64,000 nt of DNA from an uncultured Eubacteriales bacterium (GCA_900316715.1 ONEC01000001.1:16286-80285), one strand, 5' to 3'. Shown: positions 51,497 through 61,113, numbered from the stretch's first letter. Notes: generated from the letters alone by a model not told the origin. Numbers and translations: made by a program.

Positions 51497-52951
51497 TTAT
51501 ACATTGATCACTGCCGTAAGTCCGAGTTCATCCTTGTTGGCATCAAGAAGCGGCTTAATAACCTCATTGATATACTCTTCTGTCTGCTGAGGAGCACGTC
51601 CTACATAAAGTGAAGGCTCCATCAGGCTCTCAAGCTCTTCAAGAGTTCTTCCAAATGCAGGGTCAGCTGCGATTCTCTGAAGAAGGTCATTCTCCTTACC
51701 CTCACGCTTAACTACTGCTCCTGCTTCCATAGAGTACTGTCTGATCTTCTCATGAAGTTCCTGACGGTCTCCACCTGCCTTAGTAGCATCCATCATGATA
51801 TTCTCTGTTGCCATGAAAGGAATCTCTTCCATAAACTTCTTGTAGATAACCTTGTCATAAACAACAAGACCATCAACAATATTGAGATAGAGATCAAGTA
51901 TTCCGTCAACAGCAAGGAATGCTTCAGGAACAGAGATTCTCTTATTAGCTGAATCATCAAGTGTTCTTTCGAACCACTGTGTAGCAGCTGTAATTGCAGG
52001 GTTAACTGCATCACAGATTACATAGTTTGCAAGAGATGCGATACGCTCGCTTCTCATAGGATTTCTCTTATAAGCCATAGCTGATGAACCGATCTGATTC
52101 TTCTCAAATGGCTCCTCTATCTGCTTCAGATGCTGAAGAAGTCTGATATCGTTAGAGAACTTATGAGCGCTCTGTGCAATACCTGCAAGAACGTTAAGTA
52201 CTCTTGAATCTACCTTACGTGAATATGTCTGTCCTGATACAGGATAAACATCATCGAAGCCCATCTTCTCTGCTATGATCTTGTCAAGCTTCTTAACCTT
52301 ATCATGATCTCCATTGAAGAGCTCAAGGAAAGATGCCTGAGTACCTGTTGTACCCTTTGAACCAAGAAGCTTCTGCTGTGAGATCATGTACTCTACATCG
52401 CAGAGATCCATATAAAGCTCGTTGAGCCAGAGAGTTGCTCTCTTACCTACTGTTGTAGGCTGAGCAGGCTGGAAATGTGTAAATGCGATTGTAGGAAGAT
52501 CCTTATACTCCATAGCGAACTTTGAAAGCTCGTTGATAACGTTGAGGAGCTTCTTTCTTACAAGCTTAAGACCTTCTGTCATAATGATGACATCTGTATT
52601 ATCACCAACATAGCAGCTTGTTGCTCCAAGGTGGATGATACCTGCAGCCTTAGGGCACTGGAAACCATAAGTATGTACATGTGCCATAACATCATGACGT
52701 ACCTTTGCCTCTTCAGCCTTTGCCATCTCATAATCTATTTCTTCACTGTGAGCCTTTAATTCATCAATCATCTCCTGAGTTATACGAGGCTGTCCATCCT
52801 CGCCGAGAAGATTCAGTTCCTTCTCTGCCTCAGCAAGAGCGATCCATAACTTACGCCATGTCTTGAACTTCTTATCAGGTGAAAAGATATACTGCATCTC
52901 CTTGCTTGCATATCTCTCTGAAAGTGGGCTTACATACTTATCCTGTGACAT
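51497..52951 (-). CDS. purB: Adenylosuccinate lyase
   Basis: 484 residues from the ATG at 52949-52951 (AAGGAG seven bases upstream). Cleaves SAICAR and adenylosuccinate in purine synthesis. The signature SSAMAYKRNPMRSERI (fumarase/aspartase superfamily), the HDVMAHVHTYG block and TSCYVGDNTD are visible. It follows rfbD by 47 bases; this housekeeping gene is attached to the polysaccharide genes. Confidence 0.96.
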   Translation of the reverse strand: MSQDKYVSPLSERYASKEMQYIFSPDKKFKTWRKLWIALAEAEKELNLLGEDGQPRITQEMIDELKAHSEEIDYEMAKAEEAKVRHDVMAHVHTYGFQCPKAAGIIHLGATSCYVGDNTDVIIMTEGLKLVRKKLLNVINELSKFAMEYKDLPTIAFTHFQPAQPTTVGKRATLWLNELYMDLCDVEYMISQQKLLGSKGTTGTQASFLELFNGDHDKVKKLDKIIAEKMGFDDVYPVSGQTYSRKVDSRVLNVLAGIAQSAHKFSNDIRLLQHLKQIEEPFEKNQIGSSAMAYKRNPMRSERIASLANYVICDAVNPAITAATQWFERTLDDSANKRISVPEAFLAVDGILDLYLNIVDGLVVYDKVIYKKFMEEIPFMATENIMMDATKAGGDRQELHEKIRQYSMEAGAVVKREGKENDLLQRIAADPAFGRTLEELESLMEPSLYVGRAPQQTEEYINEVIKPLLDANKDELGLTAVINV

Positions 52952-52998
52952 AATTTTTCTCCTTTGCACTATTTCTATCAATGTAAGTTTTACTATAA

Positions 52999-53859
52999 TT
53001 ATTTCATATACTCAGCAATTGCATCTTTCCAGTCTTTAAAGCGGAAATCTGTAGTAAGTCTAAGCATCATATTATCCAGTACTGAATATGCCGGGCGCTT
53101 AGCCGGTGTAGGATATTCCTCAGTTGTTATATGCTTAACCTTTGTATCCTTACCTGCAAGTCTGAAGATTTCCTCTGTGAAATCAGCCCATGAGCAGAAG
53201 CCTTCGCATGTACCATGGAAGATTCCATAGTTATCTGTCGGCTCAAGTGCATATATGCATCTTGCAAGCTCCAGTGCACTTGTCGGAGAACCTATCTGGT
53301 CTCCTACAACTGAAACCTCGTCATGAGTCTCAGCCAGACTCAGCATAGTCTTAACAAAGTTCTTTCCATCTCCGTAAAGCCATGCAGTTCTTACGATAAA
53401 GAACTTGTCACCAAACTGCTTTACGAACTCTTCGCCGGCATACTTTGTTCTTCCGTATGCACCAAGTGGCTTAGGGCTGTCAAACTCTGTATAAGGAACT
53501 GTGTTAGTTCCGTCAAAAACATAATCTGTTGATACGTGAATAAGCTTAGCATCGAAACGTTTAGCTGCAATAGCCAGATTTCTAGGGCCGATTGCATTTA
53601 TCTTATAGCAGAGCTCTTCTGCTGTCTCCGCACCATTTACATTTGTAAATGCAGCACAGTTGATGATAACATCCGGCTTCTCTTCTTCTACAAATGCAAG
53701 CACTCCCGGAAGGTCTGTTATATCCATCGCCTTAACACCTTCAACACCTACATCAGTATTGATAAGAGTTACATTTCCTGCTTCAATATCTGCCTTATAA
53801 ACTTCATTGATTGCTCTTCCGAGCTGTCCGTTACATCCTGTAACAAGAATCTTTCTCAT
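52999..53859 (-). CDS. rfbD: dTDP-4-dehydrorhamnose reductase
   Basis: 286 residues of the RmlD/RfbD type: TGCNGQLGRAI at the NADPH site, STDYVFDG, and YGRTKYAGE with the catalytic Tyr/Lys. It makes dTDP-L-rhamnose, the donor for surface polysaccharides. The other rml genes are not in the window. AGGAG precedes the ATG, 18 bases after the third glycosyltransferase gene. Confidence 0.93.
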   Translation of the reverse strand: MRKILVTGCNGQLGRAINEVYKADIEAGNVTLINTDVGVEGVKAMDITDLPGVLAFVEEEKPDVIINCAAFTNVNGAETAEELCYKINAIGPRNLAIAAKRFDAKLIHVSTDYVFDGTNTVPYTEFDSPKPLGAYGRTKYAGEEFVKQFGDKFFIVRTAWLYGDGKNFVKTMLSLAETHDEVSVVGDQIGSPTSALELARCIYALEPTDNYGIFHGTCEGFCSWADFTEEIFRLAGKDTKVKHITTEEYPTPAKRPAYSVLDNMMLRLTTDFRFKDWKDAIAEYMK

Positions 53860-53877
53860 CTTATTTTCTCCTAATCC

Positions 53878-54657
53878 CTACTTGTGAATTCCTATATTAA
53901 TCCGTCTTTTCAGAGGAATAATTATTCTATAGAATAATGGCTTTTTAGTAAGCCTGCAATATTCTTTAAAATCCTTATAGTATATTCTGAATCTTCTCAT
54001 TGAAGCTTCCTTATCACTGAAGTCTAGCCCTGAAAGCTTCTGGGATATGGTACCCGGAACAACGAGTATTCTGTTCTTACCGTTCTTCTTCAGCTTATCC
54101 ATAAGCTGATAATCAACCATATCAAGGAATAGTCTTTCCTCGAAACCGCCGATCTCCTTAAGCAGAGAGGATCTCACCGTCAGTCCGCTGTTTATGGCGT
54201 AAATATTTTTATAAACGCCCCGCTCCTCGATTGGTCCCCTGTTCTTTGGAAAAATGGCATTCTTCTTCATCGGGGATACCACGAAGCTGTCCTGCTTAAC
54301 AATTCCTGTTATTATACCAGGTTCTTTACTCTCGATCGCTTTATATACATTTCTTATATATGCTGATGAAAATGTTGTATCATCATCTGCAAACATAAGC
54401 CATATATCATCTGTCTCTGCATCTGAAAGAGCTTTGTTGTATGTCCTGCTGAGTCCCAGATTCTCCCCATTCTTTACATAATGGAAACCATAATCTGCAG
54501 CCTCTCTGAAGTTATCGTCGAAGCCCTGCTCTGATGAATTATCATACACCCAGACTTCAAGGTTCTCTAACTCTGAAGCAGCCTTTCTGAATGTCGCAAG
54601 ACTTCCTATCAGAGATACCTTTCTGTTATGAATAACACATACTATTCTTAGCTTCAT
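53878..54657 (-). CDS. Family 2 glycosyltransferase (third in cluster)
   Basis: 259 residues, GT-A fold: IVCVIHNRKVSLIG at the start, WVYDNSSEQGFDD, and MFADDDTTFS for the metal-binding acid pair. A basic tail (about 240-259) may dock at the membrane. Its ATG overlaps the stop of the gene before it (ATGA). Probably adds a sugar to the lipid-linked surface polysaccharide. Confidence 0.9.
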   Translation of the reverse strand: MKLRIVCVIHNRKVSLIGSLATFRKAASELENLEVWVYDNSSEQGFDDNFREAADYGFHYVKNGENLGLSRTYNKALSDAETDDIWLMFADDDTTFSSAYIRNVYKAIESKEPGIITGIVKQDSFVVSPMKKNAIFPKNRGPIEERGVYKNIYAINSGLTVRSSLLKEIGGFEERLFLDMVDYQLMDKLKKNGKNRILVVPGTISQKLSGLDFSDKEASMRRFRIYYKDFKEYCRLTKKPLFYRIIIPLKRRINIGIHK

Positions 54658-55376
54658 TTCTTATCTGCCAGTCTTTCATTCAATCTCTTTATGAGAATCC
54701 TAATATATCGCATCTTTACCTTGAGCGGCAGCCTCTCGCCCTTTGCGGCAGTTGCTGTTCCCTCATGTCTTCTATATGCCGAAAGCTTTTTGTTAAACAG
54801 AATAATCCTGCTGCTGTCTATATATTCCGCAACAGTGCCTATCCACTGGTCATGCATAGCCACATCACGCGGTATCGGACATATGGTCGGTACAAGTTCC
54901 TTGGAAAATGCCATGCATCCGCCCATGTATCCGTTTCTTACTGTGTTATATACAAGTCCATGATTTACATGTTTCATCGAAAAGAGGTCTGTTCCAAGAC
55001 TCTCAAGATTCTCATCACAGAACTCACAGTTATGAAGAACAAGGATCGGATCCATCTTCATAAATATCTTACGGATGAGTTTCATTTTATATGGATTCCA
55101 TACATCGTCCTGATCAGACAGAAGTATGACATCACCACTGCAGTTTTCTATCGCATTTTCGAAATTGGCTATTATGCCCTTCTCCTCACAGAGAAAAACC
55201 TTTATACGGGAATCCTTCTCTGCATACGAGGTTACAATAGCTTCTGTCGCGTCAAAAGACGGATTGACCGATATGATCAGCTCATCCTCAGCACGCATCT
55301 GGGATACGATAGAATCAATCTGTTCCTCTATATACTCTTCTCCGTTATAAGCAGCCATTGCTACTGATAATCTCAT
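54654..55376 (-). CDS. Family 2 glycosyltransferase, rhamnosyltransferase-like (second)
   Basis: 240 residues from the ATG that overlaps the upstream stop as ATGA. MAAYNGEEYIEEQIDSI, VILLSDQDDVWNPYK and HDQWIGTVAEY are typical of rhamnosyl- or similar transferases of family 2. Coupled to both neighbours by 4-base overlaps. Works with the sugar nucleotide pathway gene rfbD (inferred). Confidence 0.9.
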   Translation of the reverse strand: MRLSVAMAAYNGEEYIEEQIDSIVSQMRAEDELIISVNPSFDATEAIVTSYAEKDSRIKVFLCEEKGIIANFENAIENCSGDVILLSDQDDVWNPYKMKLIRKIFMKMDPILVLHNCEFCDENLESLGTDLFSMKHVNHGLVYNTVRNGYMGGCMAFSKELVPTICPIPRDVAMHDQWIGTVAEYIDSSRIILFNKKLSAYRRHEGTATAAKGERLPLKVKMRYIRILIKRLNERLADKK

Positions 55377-56137
55377 AACTCCCAACCCCATTTACGGTAG
55401 TACACTATAAGTGATCTGATGAATCTATAGATTCCCTTCAGATTACCTGTATTGTCTCTCTTCCAGTCATGATGAACCGCTGTATCCGGATAGAATACAA
55501 TACGCTTTCCTTCCTGCGTTACACGTCTTGAAAGATCTGTATCTTCACAATACATGAAGAACTTTTTGCTGAAGCCCTTCTTCTCCTTCAGATATTCTGT
55601 ACGTGCTCCGAAGAAGCAGCCTGTGCAGAACTCTATATCCGTCGGTTCAGTCCAGTTTTCATCCTGTCTTGTATAGCGGCGTCTCAGGTACTTGAATCCC
55701 GGCAGCTTGCTGACAAAGACATATCTTATAGTCGGACAATACTTCGGCAGGAACTGCTCTGTACCGTCATCATTAAGAATCTTTGGAGTTGCAAGGCCAA
55801 CTGATTCGTCCTTTGACAATGCATCAGTCAGATATCCTATAGCATCAGTATCCATAAAAATATCCGGATTGATCACGAAATGATAATCCGACTGTATTCT
55901 TTTGATTATATAATTGTGTCCGTGTCCAAAACCCTGATTCTGTGAACTCTGTATCAGATGCACCTTGTCCTTATACTTCTTCTTGATAAGCTCAGGTGTT
56001 CCGTCAGTGGAATTATTATCATATACATAGAGTTTAAAATCATAATCTTTTCCAGCTGTCTGCTTAAGTACAGAATCAATGCATGTTTCAATTGTTCTGG
56101 AATTGTTATAGGTAACTATACCGCCTGTAATCTTCAT
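55373..56137 (-). CDS. Family 2 glycosyltransferase, WbbL-like (first)
   Basis: 254 residues: GGIVTYNNSRTIETCIDSV, LYVYDNNSTDGTPELI, FVINPDIFMDTDAI and FFMYCEDTDLSRRV, the pattern of WbbL-type rhamnosyltransferases. Ends in a basic, hydrophobic tail. It begins 3 bases after the sugar-phosphate transferase gene. Probably the first transferase acting after the priming enzyme. Confidence 0.9.
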   Translation of the reverse strand: MKITGGIVTYNNSRTIETCIDSVLKQTAGKDYDFKLYVYDNNSTDGTPELIKKKYKDKVHLIQSSQNQGFGHGHNYIIKRIQSDYHFVINPDIFMDTDAIGYLTDALSKDESVGLATPKILNDDGTEQFLPKYCPTIRYVFVSKLPGFKYLRRRYTRQDENWTEPTDIEFCTGCFFGARTEYLKEKKGFSKKFFMYCEDTDLSRRVTQEGKRIVFYPDTAVHHDWKRDNTGNLKGIYRFIRSLIVYYRKWGWEL

Positions 56138-56140
56138 AGA

Positions 56141-57538
56141 TTAATGTCTGCCTTCCCTGATATCCATTCTGTCTCTGTAAGATTGAAACTTTTCTTCGGT
56201 ATCTCTGTCGAAGCCTTCGGTAGAATCCTTCTTGAAAAGTACAACAAGAGTCTGGAATATAAGCTTAATATCCAGCCAGAGACTGTATTCCTCAATATAC
56301 ATGATATCAAGAACCAGCTTATCTCTTGGCGATGTATTGTATTTACCGGCTATCTGCGCATAACCTGTTATACCGGCCTTAACTCTGAGTCTGTACTCAA
56401 ACTCCGGCAGGTCATTTGTATAATTAAATATATTGGCAAGCATTTCCGGACGTGGTCCTACTATGGACATATCGCCCTTTAATACATTGATGAACTGAGG
56501 AATCTCATCTATTCTGAATCGACGCAGCACCTTACCAACCTTGGTAATTCTCTCGTCATCTACTACAGAAAGATAATTGTTTACGTTTTCCTTCATAGTT
56601 CTGAGCTTATAAACAGAGAAGATTCTTCCTCCTCTGGTCGCTCTGTTCTGCTTGAACATTATAGCGCCTCTGTCTTCAATCTTGATTGCGATTGCAGCCA
56701 GAATAACAATAGGAAATGTTATCACAAGCGCCAGCAGGGCAAGAATAAAGTCAAAGATTCTCTTAAAGAAATTCTGCTCTGCATTAAGTCCGAGAAGTGA
56801 CATTTCGAAAAGAGACATATCATCAAGCATTATATGTCTTGAATGCATTTCAACAACATCAGCCATTGATGGGTTGATATATACTCTCTTCATGTTCTGA
56901 TAACAGAACTCGACTATCTGAGTACGTTCCATAGATGGAACATCATAGAGGAATATGGTATCGAACTTAGGGATGATATCCTTTAAATTCTCATTCCTGT
57001 AATCTGCATTTCCACCGATCTTGTACTGAAGTCTGTACTTCTTGATACTTCTCGATATCTCATCAAGCGACTGCTTTGAAGACGTAATAATAAGGCAGTT
57101 CTCCGGTTCATTTATCCTGAAATAAACCCAGTTACCGCCATATGCAGCAATTATGATAAGAAAAATCTGAATTGCAATTATTATAAGCAGAAGCCAAGGC
57201 TGCTCAAACTCAAATTTGATATTGTTAGCTGAGTTAGTGTTCATGACACAGAGCATTACATAAGCTACTATATCTGTCATAACAGCAGCCAGCGAAAGAG
57301 AAGTTATGATAGGCTTACTCTTTCTCTTTCCAATATCGTATCCGCCATAGATCTTAAGGAACAGATATCCTGATATGGCGTAGCTGAGTGATGTAACAGC
57401 ACTAGTTCTGGATAATCCGAGGAGCTGCCAGTTTTCAATGGCATATAACCTGTAGAATACCCAGAAACACGAGAAATATATTATTATCTTAAAGAGGAAA
57501 ACCAAAAGATTTCCGCATTGTTTAAGCTGGTCTTTCAT
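56141..57538 (-). CDS. Polyprenyl-phosphate sugar-1-phosphate transferase
   Basis: 465 residues. Four to five N-terminal membrane helices (about 10-130), a middle Rossmann-like region, and the C-terminal catalytic domain: KRIFDFILALLALVI, KLRTMKENV, RFRIDEIPQFINVLKGD and MSIVGPRPEM, with GKYNTSPRDKL. It primes surface polysaccharide synthesis by transferring sugar-1-phosphate to undecaprenyl phosphate. First gene of the cluster with a near-consensus promoter (57572-57600). Confidence 0.93.
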   Translation of the reverse strand: MKDQLKQCGNLLVFLFKIIIYFSCFWVFYRLYAIENWQLLGLSRTSAVTSLSYAISGYLFLKIYGGYDIGKRKSKPIITSLSLAAVMTDIVAYVMLCVMNTNSANNIKFEFEQPWLLLIIIAIQIFLIIIAAYGGNWVYFRINEPENCLIITSSKQSLDEISRSIKKYRLQYKIGGNADYRNENLKDIIPKFDTIFLYDVPSMERTQIVEFCYQNMKRVYINPSMADVVEMHSRHIMLDDMSLFEMSLLGLNAEQNFFKRIFDFILALLALVITFPIVILAAIAIKIEDRGAIMFKQNRATRGGRIFSVYKLRTMKENVNNYLSVVDDERITKVGKVLRRFRIDEIPQFINVLKGDMSIVGPRPEMLANIFNYTNDLPEFEYRLRVKAGITGYAQIAGKYNTSPRDKLVLDIMYIEEYSLWLDIKLIFQTLVVLFKKDSTEGFDRDTEEKFQSYRDRMDIREGRH

Positions 57539-57571
57539 AATTCTTCCTTAATTTTGAACATAGATATGCTC

Positions 57572-57611
57572 ATTATAAGTGATTTTCCGGCAAGTTTCAA
57601 GTAAGCCGGAA
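57572..57611 (-). promoter_or_regulatory. Promoter of the polysaccharide cluster with inverted repeat
   Basis: Minus strand TTGAAA (57595-57600), 17 bases, TATAAT (57572-57577). The perfect 7-base repeat TTCCGGC...GCCGGAA (57585-57591 and 57605-57611) brackets the -35 and could bind a repressor. It might also be a hairpin at the end of the lipid kinase transcript (stop 57615), but no T-run follows. Confidence 0.78.
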
Positions 57612-57614
57612 TCC

Positions 57615-58526
57615 TCACGCCTTCTTCTCCTTCAGCATAAGGGATACTGCCTTTCTGATATTGGCGATACGGGCAGTCTTATGATTGCCTCCGAACTCTC
57701 CATCCACAGTCCAAGGTACCTCTTCATTACATTTTACAGCAACCTTTGAGGTTCTTCGGAATATGATAAGCTCATCATCCAGATTCTCCGTAAGAAGACT
57801 GTTGATGATCTTCTGGAGCTGGATAGGATTGGATGGATTTCTTATTAGAACTGTCTCAAAGAGACCGTCCGCAAATGACATATGTCTGGCTCCAAAATTC
57901 TTGAAGCCTCCGACTGAGAGCGAATTAGTAACCTGTCCATAGATAAAGTCGCCCTCTACTATCTCGCCGTCAAACCATACTTTCATATGATAAGGTCTGA
58001 GCTTTGCGATGGCACCGAGTGCCTCAATAATGTAGGCAGCATGACCTAATGTGTTCTTCAGGTTCTGTGGGGTTGAATAGGTTATATCCGTGAAAGCACC
58101 GAAGGCTGCCACATATATAAAGAATTCCTTCTCCAACTTACCCACATCCACATGGCATACTACGCCATCTACAATCTCGCTTGCTGCTTCAACCGGGTTA
58201 AGACTTATCTTCAGGCTCCTTGCGTAGTCATTTGTTGAGCCGCATGGAATATATCCCATGTGGATTCTTCTCTTTATCTCTCTTTCGACACGCATGATAC
58301 CGCCGACTGTATTATCCAGTGTTCCATCTCCACCTGCGCATACTACCAGATCATAGTCTGCTGCATGCTTATAAAGATAGTCAGAATTAACCTTCTTATC
58401 TTCACGGGTAAGATACATGGTTACCAGATATCCGGCTTTCTCAAATATATCTATTATATCTATCAGATCTGCTTTAATAACTTTTCTTCCTGCCTTTGGG
58501 TTAACCACAAAAAGAAGTTTTTTCAT
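57615..58526 (-). CDS. Diacylglycerol kinase-family lipid kinase
   Basis: 303 residues from the ATG at 58524-58526; GTG at 58532 is an alternative. FVVNPKAGRKVIKADL, the nucleotide motif CAGGDGTLDN and GTLPCGSTNDYARSL-like IPCGSTNDYA mark the DagK/YegS/sphingosine kinase family. It phosphorylates diacylglycerol or a related lipid; recycles lipid from teichoic acid synthesis in other Gram-positives. It lies 24 bases after queC and may be part of the que operon. Confidence 0.92.
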   Translation of the reverse strand: MKKLLFVVNPKAGRKVIKADLIDIIDIFEKAGYLVTMYLTREDKKVNSDYLYKHAADYDLVVCAGGDGTLDNTVGGIMRVEREIKRRIHMGYIPCGSTNDYARSLKISLNPVEAASEIVDGVVCHVDVGKLEKEFFIYVAAFGAFTDITYSTPQNLKNTLGHAAYIIEALGAIAKLRPYHMKVWFDGEIVEGDFIYGQVTNSLSVGGFKNFGARHMSFADGLFETVLIRNPSNPIQLQKIINSLLTENLDDELIIFRRTSKVAVKCNEEVPWTVDGEFGGNHKTARIANIRKAVSLMLKEKKA

Positions 58527-58549
58527 ATTCACAAATCTCCCCTTATAAA

Positions 58550-59215
58550 TCAGCCTCTAGCCCTTCTCTTTAGATAATTATCAAGTCCTCTTTTTCTAAG
58601 TTTGCATGACGGACAGTTGCCGCAGCCGTCACCCTTGATTCCGTTATAGCAGGTAAGTGTCATCTCTCTTACTATATCGAAGCCGCCGAGCTTATCTGCC
58701 AGTTCCCAGGTCTCTTCTTTATCTATCCACATCAATGGTGTGATTATATCAAATTCATATTCCATTGCAAGATTAAGTGTTGTATTGAGTGATTTAATAA
58801 AGATATCTCTGCAATCCGGATATCCTGAGAAGTCACTCTGTGAAACACCGGTTATGATATCTGTAGCGCCCTCTCCCTTGGCAAATATAGCTGCATAAGT
58901 AAGGAAGAGCATATTTCTTCCCTCTACAAAAGAGTTAGGTGTTCCGACTTCAGGTGCATCTGTGTCAACCTTTATATCTTCTCTTGTCAGTGAGTTAGGT
59001 GCAAGTCTGTTAAGTTCCTTAAGGTCGATAACTGTCTGCTTTACGCCCAGCTTATCACAGATCTCGGCTGCACACTCAAGCTCTTTCTTGTGTCTCTGAC
59101 CATAATCAAATGAAACGGCCAGAACCTCTTTATAATTCTTCAGTGCCCACAGAAGACATGTTGTACTATCCTGTCCGCCGCTGAAAACTACTACTGCTTT
59201 TTCCTTATTCTTCAT
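58550..59215 (-). CDS. queC: 7-cyano-7-deazaguanine synthase QueC
   Basis: 221 residues. ATP pyrophosphatase motif FSGGQDSTT (11-19), [16 protein letters not shown], and the C-terminal zinc site with cysteines in [13 protein letters not shown]. It converts 7-carboxy-7-deazaguanine to preQ0, the substrate of QueF (11336). It follows folE by 35 bases. Confidence 0.96.
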   Translation of the reverse strand: MKNKEKAVVVFSGGQDSTTCLLWALKNYKEVLAVSFDYGQRHKKELECAAEICDKLGVKQTVIDLKELNRLAPNSLTREDIKVDTDAPEVGTPNSFVEGRNMLFLTYAAIFAKGEGATDIITGVSQSDFSGYPDCRDIFIKSLNTTLNLAMEYEFDIITPLMWIDKEETWELADKLGGFDIVREMTLTCYNGIKGDGCGNCPSCKLRKRGLDNYLKRRARG

Positions 59216-59250
59216 ATCGATCTCCGTATTATCCTAAAATGAAACACTGT

Positions 59251-59826
59251 TTATAATCCAACTGCATTCATTACTCTCTGCTCAAGAGCCGGCTCTTCTC
59301 TGAATCTACCGCGAAGTGTTGTTGTAACTGTATGTGCCGGTGTGTTCTTTATACCACGGGCTGTCATACAGCTGTGCTTTCCTGTAATAACAACTGCAAC
59401 ATCAGGCGAACCAGTTACCTTGCTGATAATATATGCAATATCAGTTCCGATCCTCTCCTGAAGCTGGAGTCTTTTGCCGACCATTTCCGCTATGCGGGCA
59501 ATCTTGCTGAGGCCGATCACTCTGTCCTTCGGTATATATGCAACTGCAACCTTCATATCGTACATGAGCGCGATATGATGCTCACAGTAACTGAAAATCT
59601 CTATATCCTTTACAAGAACCATATCTCCATCACCCGGTGCGGTGAATGTCTTGTTGAACATTTCAGCTATCTCATCATTTGTATAGCTTATGCCCTCGAA
59701 AACCTCCTCATACATTCTTGCTACTCTGTCCGGAGTATCCTTAAGACCTTCTCTGTCCGGATCCTCTCCAATAGCAAGCAGAAGCTCTCTGATATGATAT
59801 TTTACCTTGTCCTTATCTACTGACAT
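59251..59826 (-). CDS. folE: GTP cyclohydrolase I
   Basis: 191 residues from the ATG at 59824-59826 (GGAGG seven bases before); a longer frame upstream has no ribosome site. Zinc ligands are in SYCEHHIA and in [25 protein letters not shown] is conserved. It makes dihydroneopterin triphosphate, the common precursor of folate and 7-deazaguanine. Here it sits between queC and queE, supplying queD. Confidence 0.96.
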   Translation of the reverse strand: MSVDKDKVKYHIRELLLAIGEDPDREGLKDTPDRVARMYEEVFEGISYTNDEIAEMFNKTFTAPGDGDMVLVKDIEIFSYCEHHIALMYDMKVAVAYIPKDRVIGLSKIARIAEMVGKRLQLQERIGTDIAYIISKVTGSPDVAVVITGKHSCMTARGIKNTPAHTVTTTLRGRFREEPALEQRVMNAVGL

Positions 59827-59869
59827 TTTCTTTCCTCCAATTTGTTTATATCCCATATCTCGCAGATAC

Positions 59870-60577
59870 TCAGACCCCTCTGGCATTCGGGTCCCAGATA
59901 TATTTATGAAGCTGCAGCTGCAGCCTGACATCATTTAAATTATTATGCAGCATATAGTCTACTATATCCTTCGGTTCTATCCCTCCAAATACAGGACTTA
60001 TATAAACTGTGCTCCTGCTGCAGAGGTTATACTCCTCTACTATTTCCTTCATGCGAAGGAGGTCTGCCTCATCGCTTACCACAAACTTAACAACATCTGA
60101 GGCATCGGCCGCAGCATAGTTATCCATGCACATCATGGCATCCATACCGCTGCAAGGGCACTTATAATCGATTGTAAAGCAGAGACGGTCATCTATATCA
60201 GTGATCCCCTCCGCTTCGGCTGTTTCCCTTATATGCTCCTTAAAAGGCCTTATGGCAACAGCACCGTTAGTCTCTATCTCAACTCTGTAATAGTTATCTC
60301 TCAGAATGTCTATTATCAACTCGTCTATTCCCAGCTGTATGAGCGGTTCACCACCTGTAAGAGTTATATTCCTTATTCCTTTTTCTTTTATGATATTCAG
60401 CAGGGTATCCTTCTCCAGCTGTGCAAAGGCTTCTACATTCTCCATTGCCCACTTTGTATCGCAATAAGTACAGTTCAGGTTACAGCCCGCAAATCTGACG
60501 AATGTTGCAAGCTCTCCGGCCCGCCTTGCCTCACCGTTAATGCTTGAGAATATCTCCGCTACTCGATATTTTCTCAT
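59870..60577 (-). CDS. queE: 7-carboxy-7-deazaguanine synthase QueE
   Basis: 235 residues, radical SAM enzyme with CNLNCTYC (C32, C36, C39), a CxxxCxxC cluster motif, followed by [12 protein letters not shown] (SAM binding). [20 protein letters not shown] at the start is the usual QueE N-terminus. It follows queD by three bases. Converts 6-carboxytetrahydropterin to CDG. Confidence 0.95.
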   Translation of the reverse strand: MRKYRVAEIFSSINGEARRAGELATFVRFAGCNLNCTYCDTKWAMENVEAFAQLEKDTLLNIIKEKGIRNITLTGGEPLIQLGIDELIIDILRDNYYRVEIETNGAVAIRPFKEHIRETAEAEGITDIDDRLCFTIDYKCPCSGMDAMMCMDNYAAADASDVVKFVVSDEADLLRMKEIVEEYNLCSRSTVYISPVFGGIEPKDIVDYMLHNNLNDVRLQLQLHKYIWDPNARGV

Positions 60578-60580
60578 ATT

Positions 60581-61000
60581 TTACTCCGTATAACTCGCCT
60601 GATTCTCAGGTGTTTCAAATACACTGACCTTAATCACCTGATAACCCTTCTGCTTTATAACATCATAAAAATACTTTGCAAGATTCTCAGCTGTAGGTCT
60701 TCCTTCAAAATAAACTATTATGAAGCCCTCGGCCTCCATAGCTGCAACTGTCTCAGGCATAAGACTTCCCTTCTCAGCTATAAGAGCATGATCAAGTTTA
60801 TCAGTCTCTTCCTTCAGGTCATCTTTCAGCTTTCCGAAGTCTACCACCATTCCTCTGAATGGGCCTTCCTCCTGAAGAGTCTCGCTTCCCACATCCACAC
60901 TGACGATCCATCTGTGTCCGTGCAGATTTGCACATTTTCCTTCATATCCCTTAAGGAAATGCGCACTATCAAATTTTGCTTTTGTTGTAAGTATATACAT
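60581..61000 (-). CDS. queD: 6-carboxy-5,6,7,8-tetrahydropterin synthase QueD
   Basis: 139 residues from the ATG at 60998-61000 (GGGAG six bases upstream). Zinc histidines H14, H27 and H29 and the catalytic C23 are in FDSAHFLKGYEGKCANLHGHRW. First gene of the queD-queE-folE-queC operon. Its leader (61001-61113) can form a terminator and a competing helix, so attenuation is likely. Confidence 0.96.
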   Translation of the reverse strand: MYILTTKAKFDSAHFLKGYEGKCANLHGHRWIVSVDVGSETLQEEGPFRGMVVDFGKLKDDLKEETDKLDHALIAEKGSLMPETVAAMEAEGFIIVYFEGRPTAENLAKYFYDVIKQKGYQVIKVSVFETPENQASYTE

Positions 61001-61017
61001 AAAAATCTCCCACAATG

Positions 61018-61040
61018 AAAAAGGGCGGAATAACCCACCC
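61018..61040 (-). terminator. Attenuator/terminator between thrC and queD
   Basis: CCACCC (61035-61040) and GGGCGG (61023-61028) pair (one wobble on the RNA) around six bases, followed on the minus strand by five T (61018-61022). It lies just before the queD ribosome site. Confidence 0.78.
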
Positions 61041-61113
61041 TATCATAAACTGCCACGCCTTGCTTCGCAAGGCCGTGCCATGAATAGTCCCGGTTTTGAT
61101 TCGCTGGAGGGTA
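61018..61113 (-). ncRNA. Structured leader with terminator switch before queD
   Basis: Minus-strand RNA. A helix UACCCU/AGGGUG (61108-61113 with 61036-61041) closes a multi-helix domain: a second helix (61080-61086 with 61041-61046, one bulge) and a strong hairpin GCCUUGC-GAA-GCAAGGC (61057-61073). The 3' strand of the closing helix is also the 5' arm of a terminator GGGUGG-6-CCGCCC with five U (61018-61040). The two are exclusive, as in a riboswitch. I could not match it to the preQ1-I, preQ1-II or THF consensus as I know them. Confidence 0.6.

Noticed and set aside
61018-61113. T-box leader because of AGGGUGG
   Set aside because: The following bases are not the conserved ACCGCG, no specifier-loop features were seen, and the operon is not an aminoacyl-tRNA or amino-acid operon.
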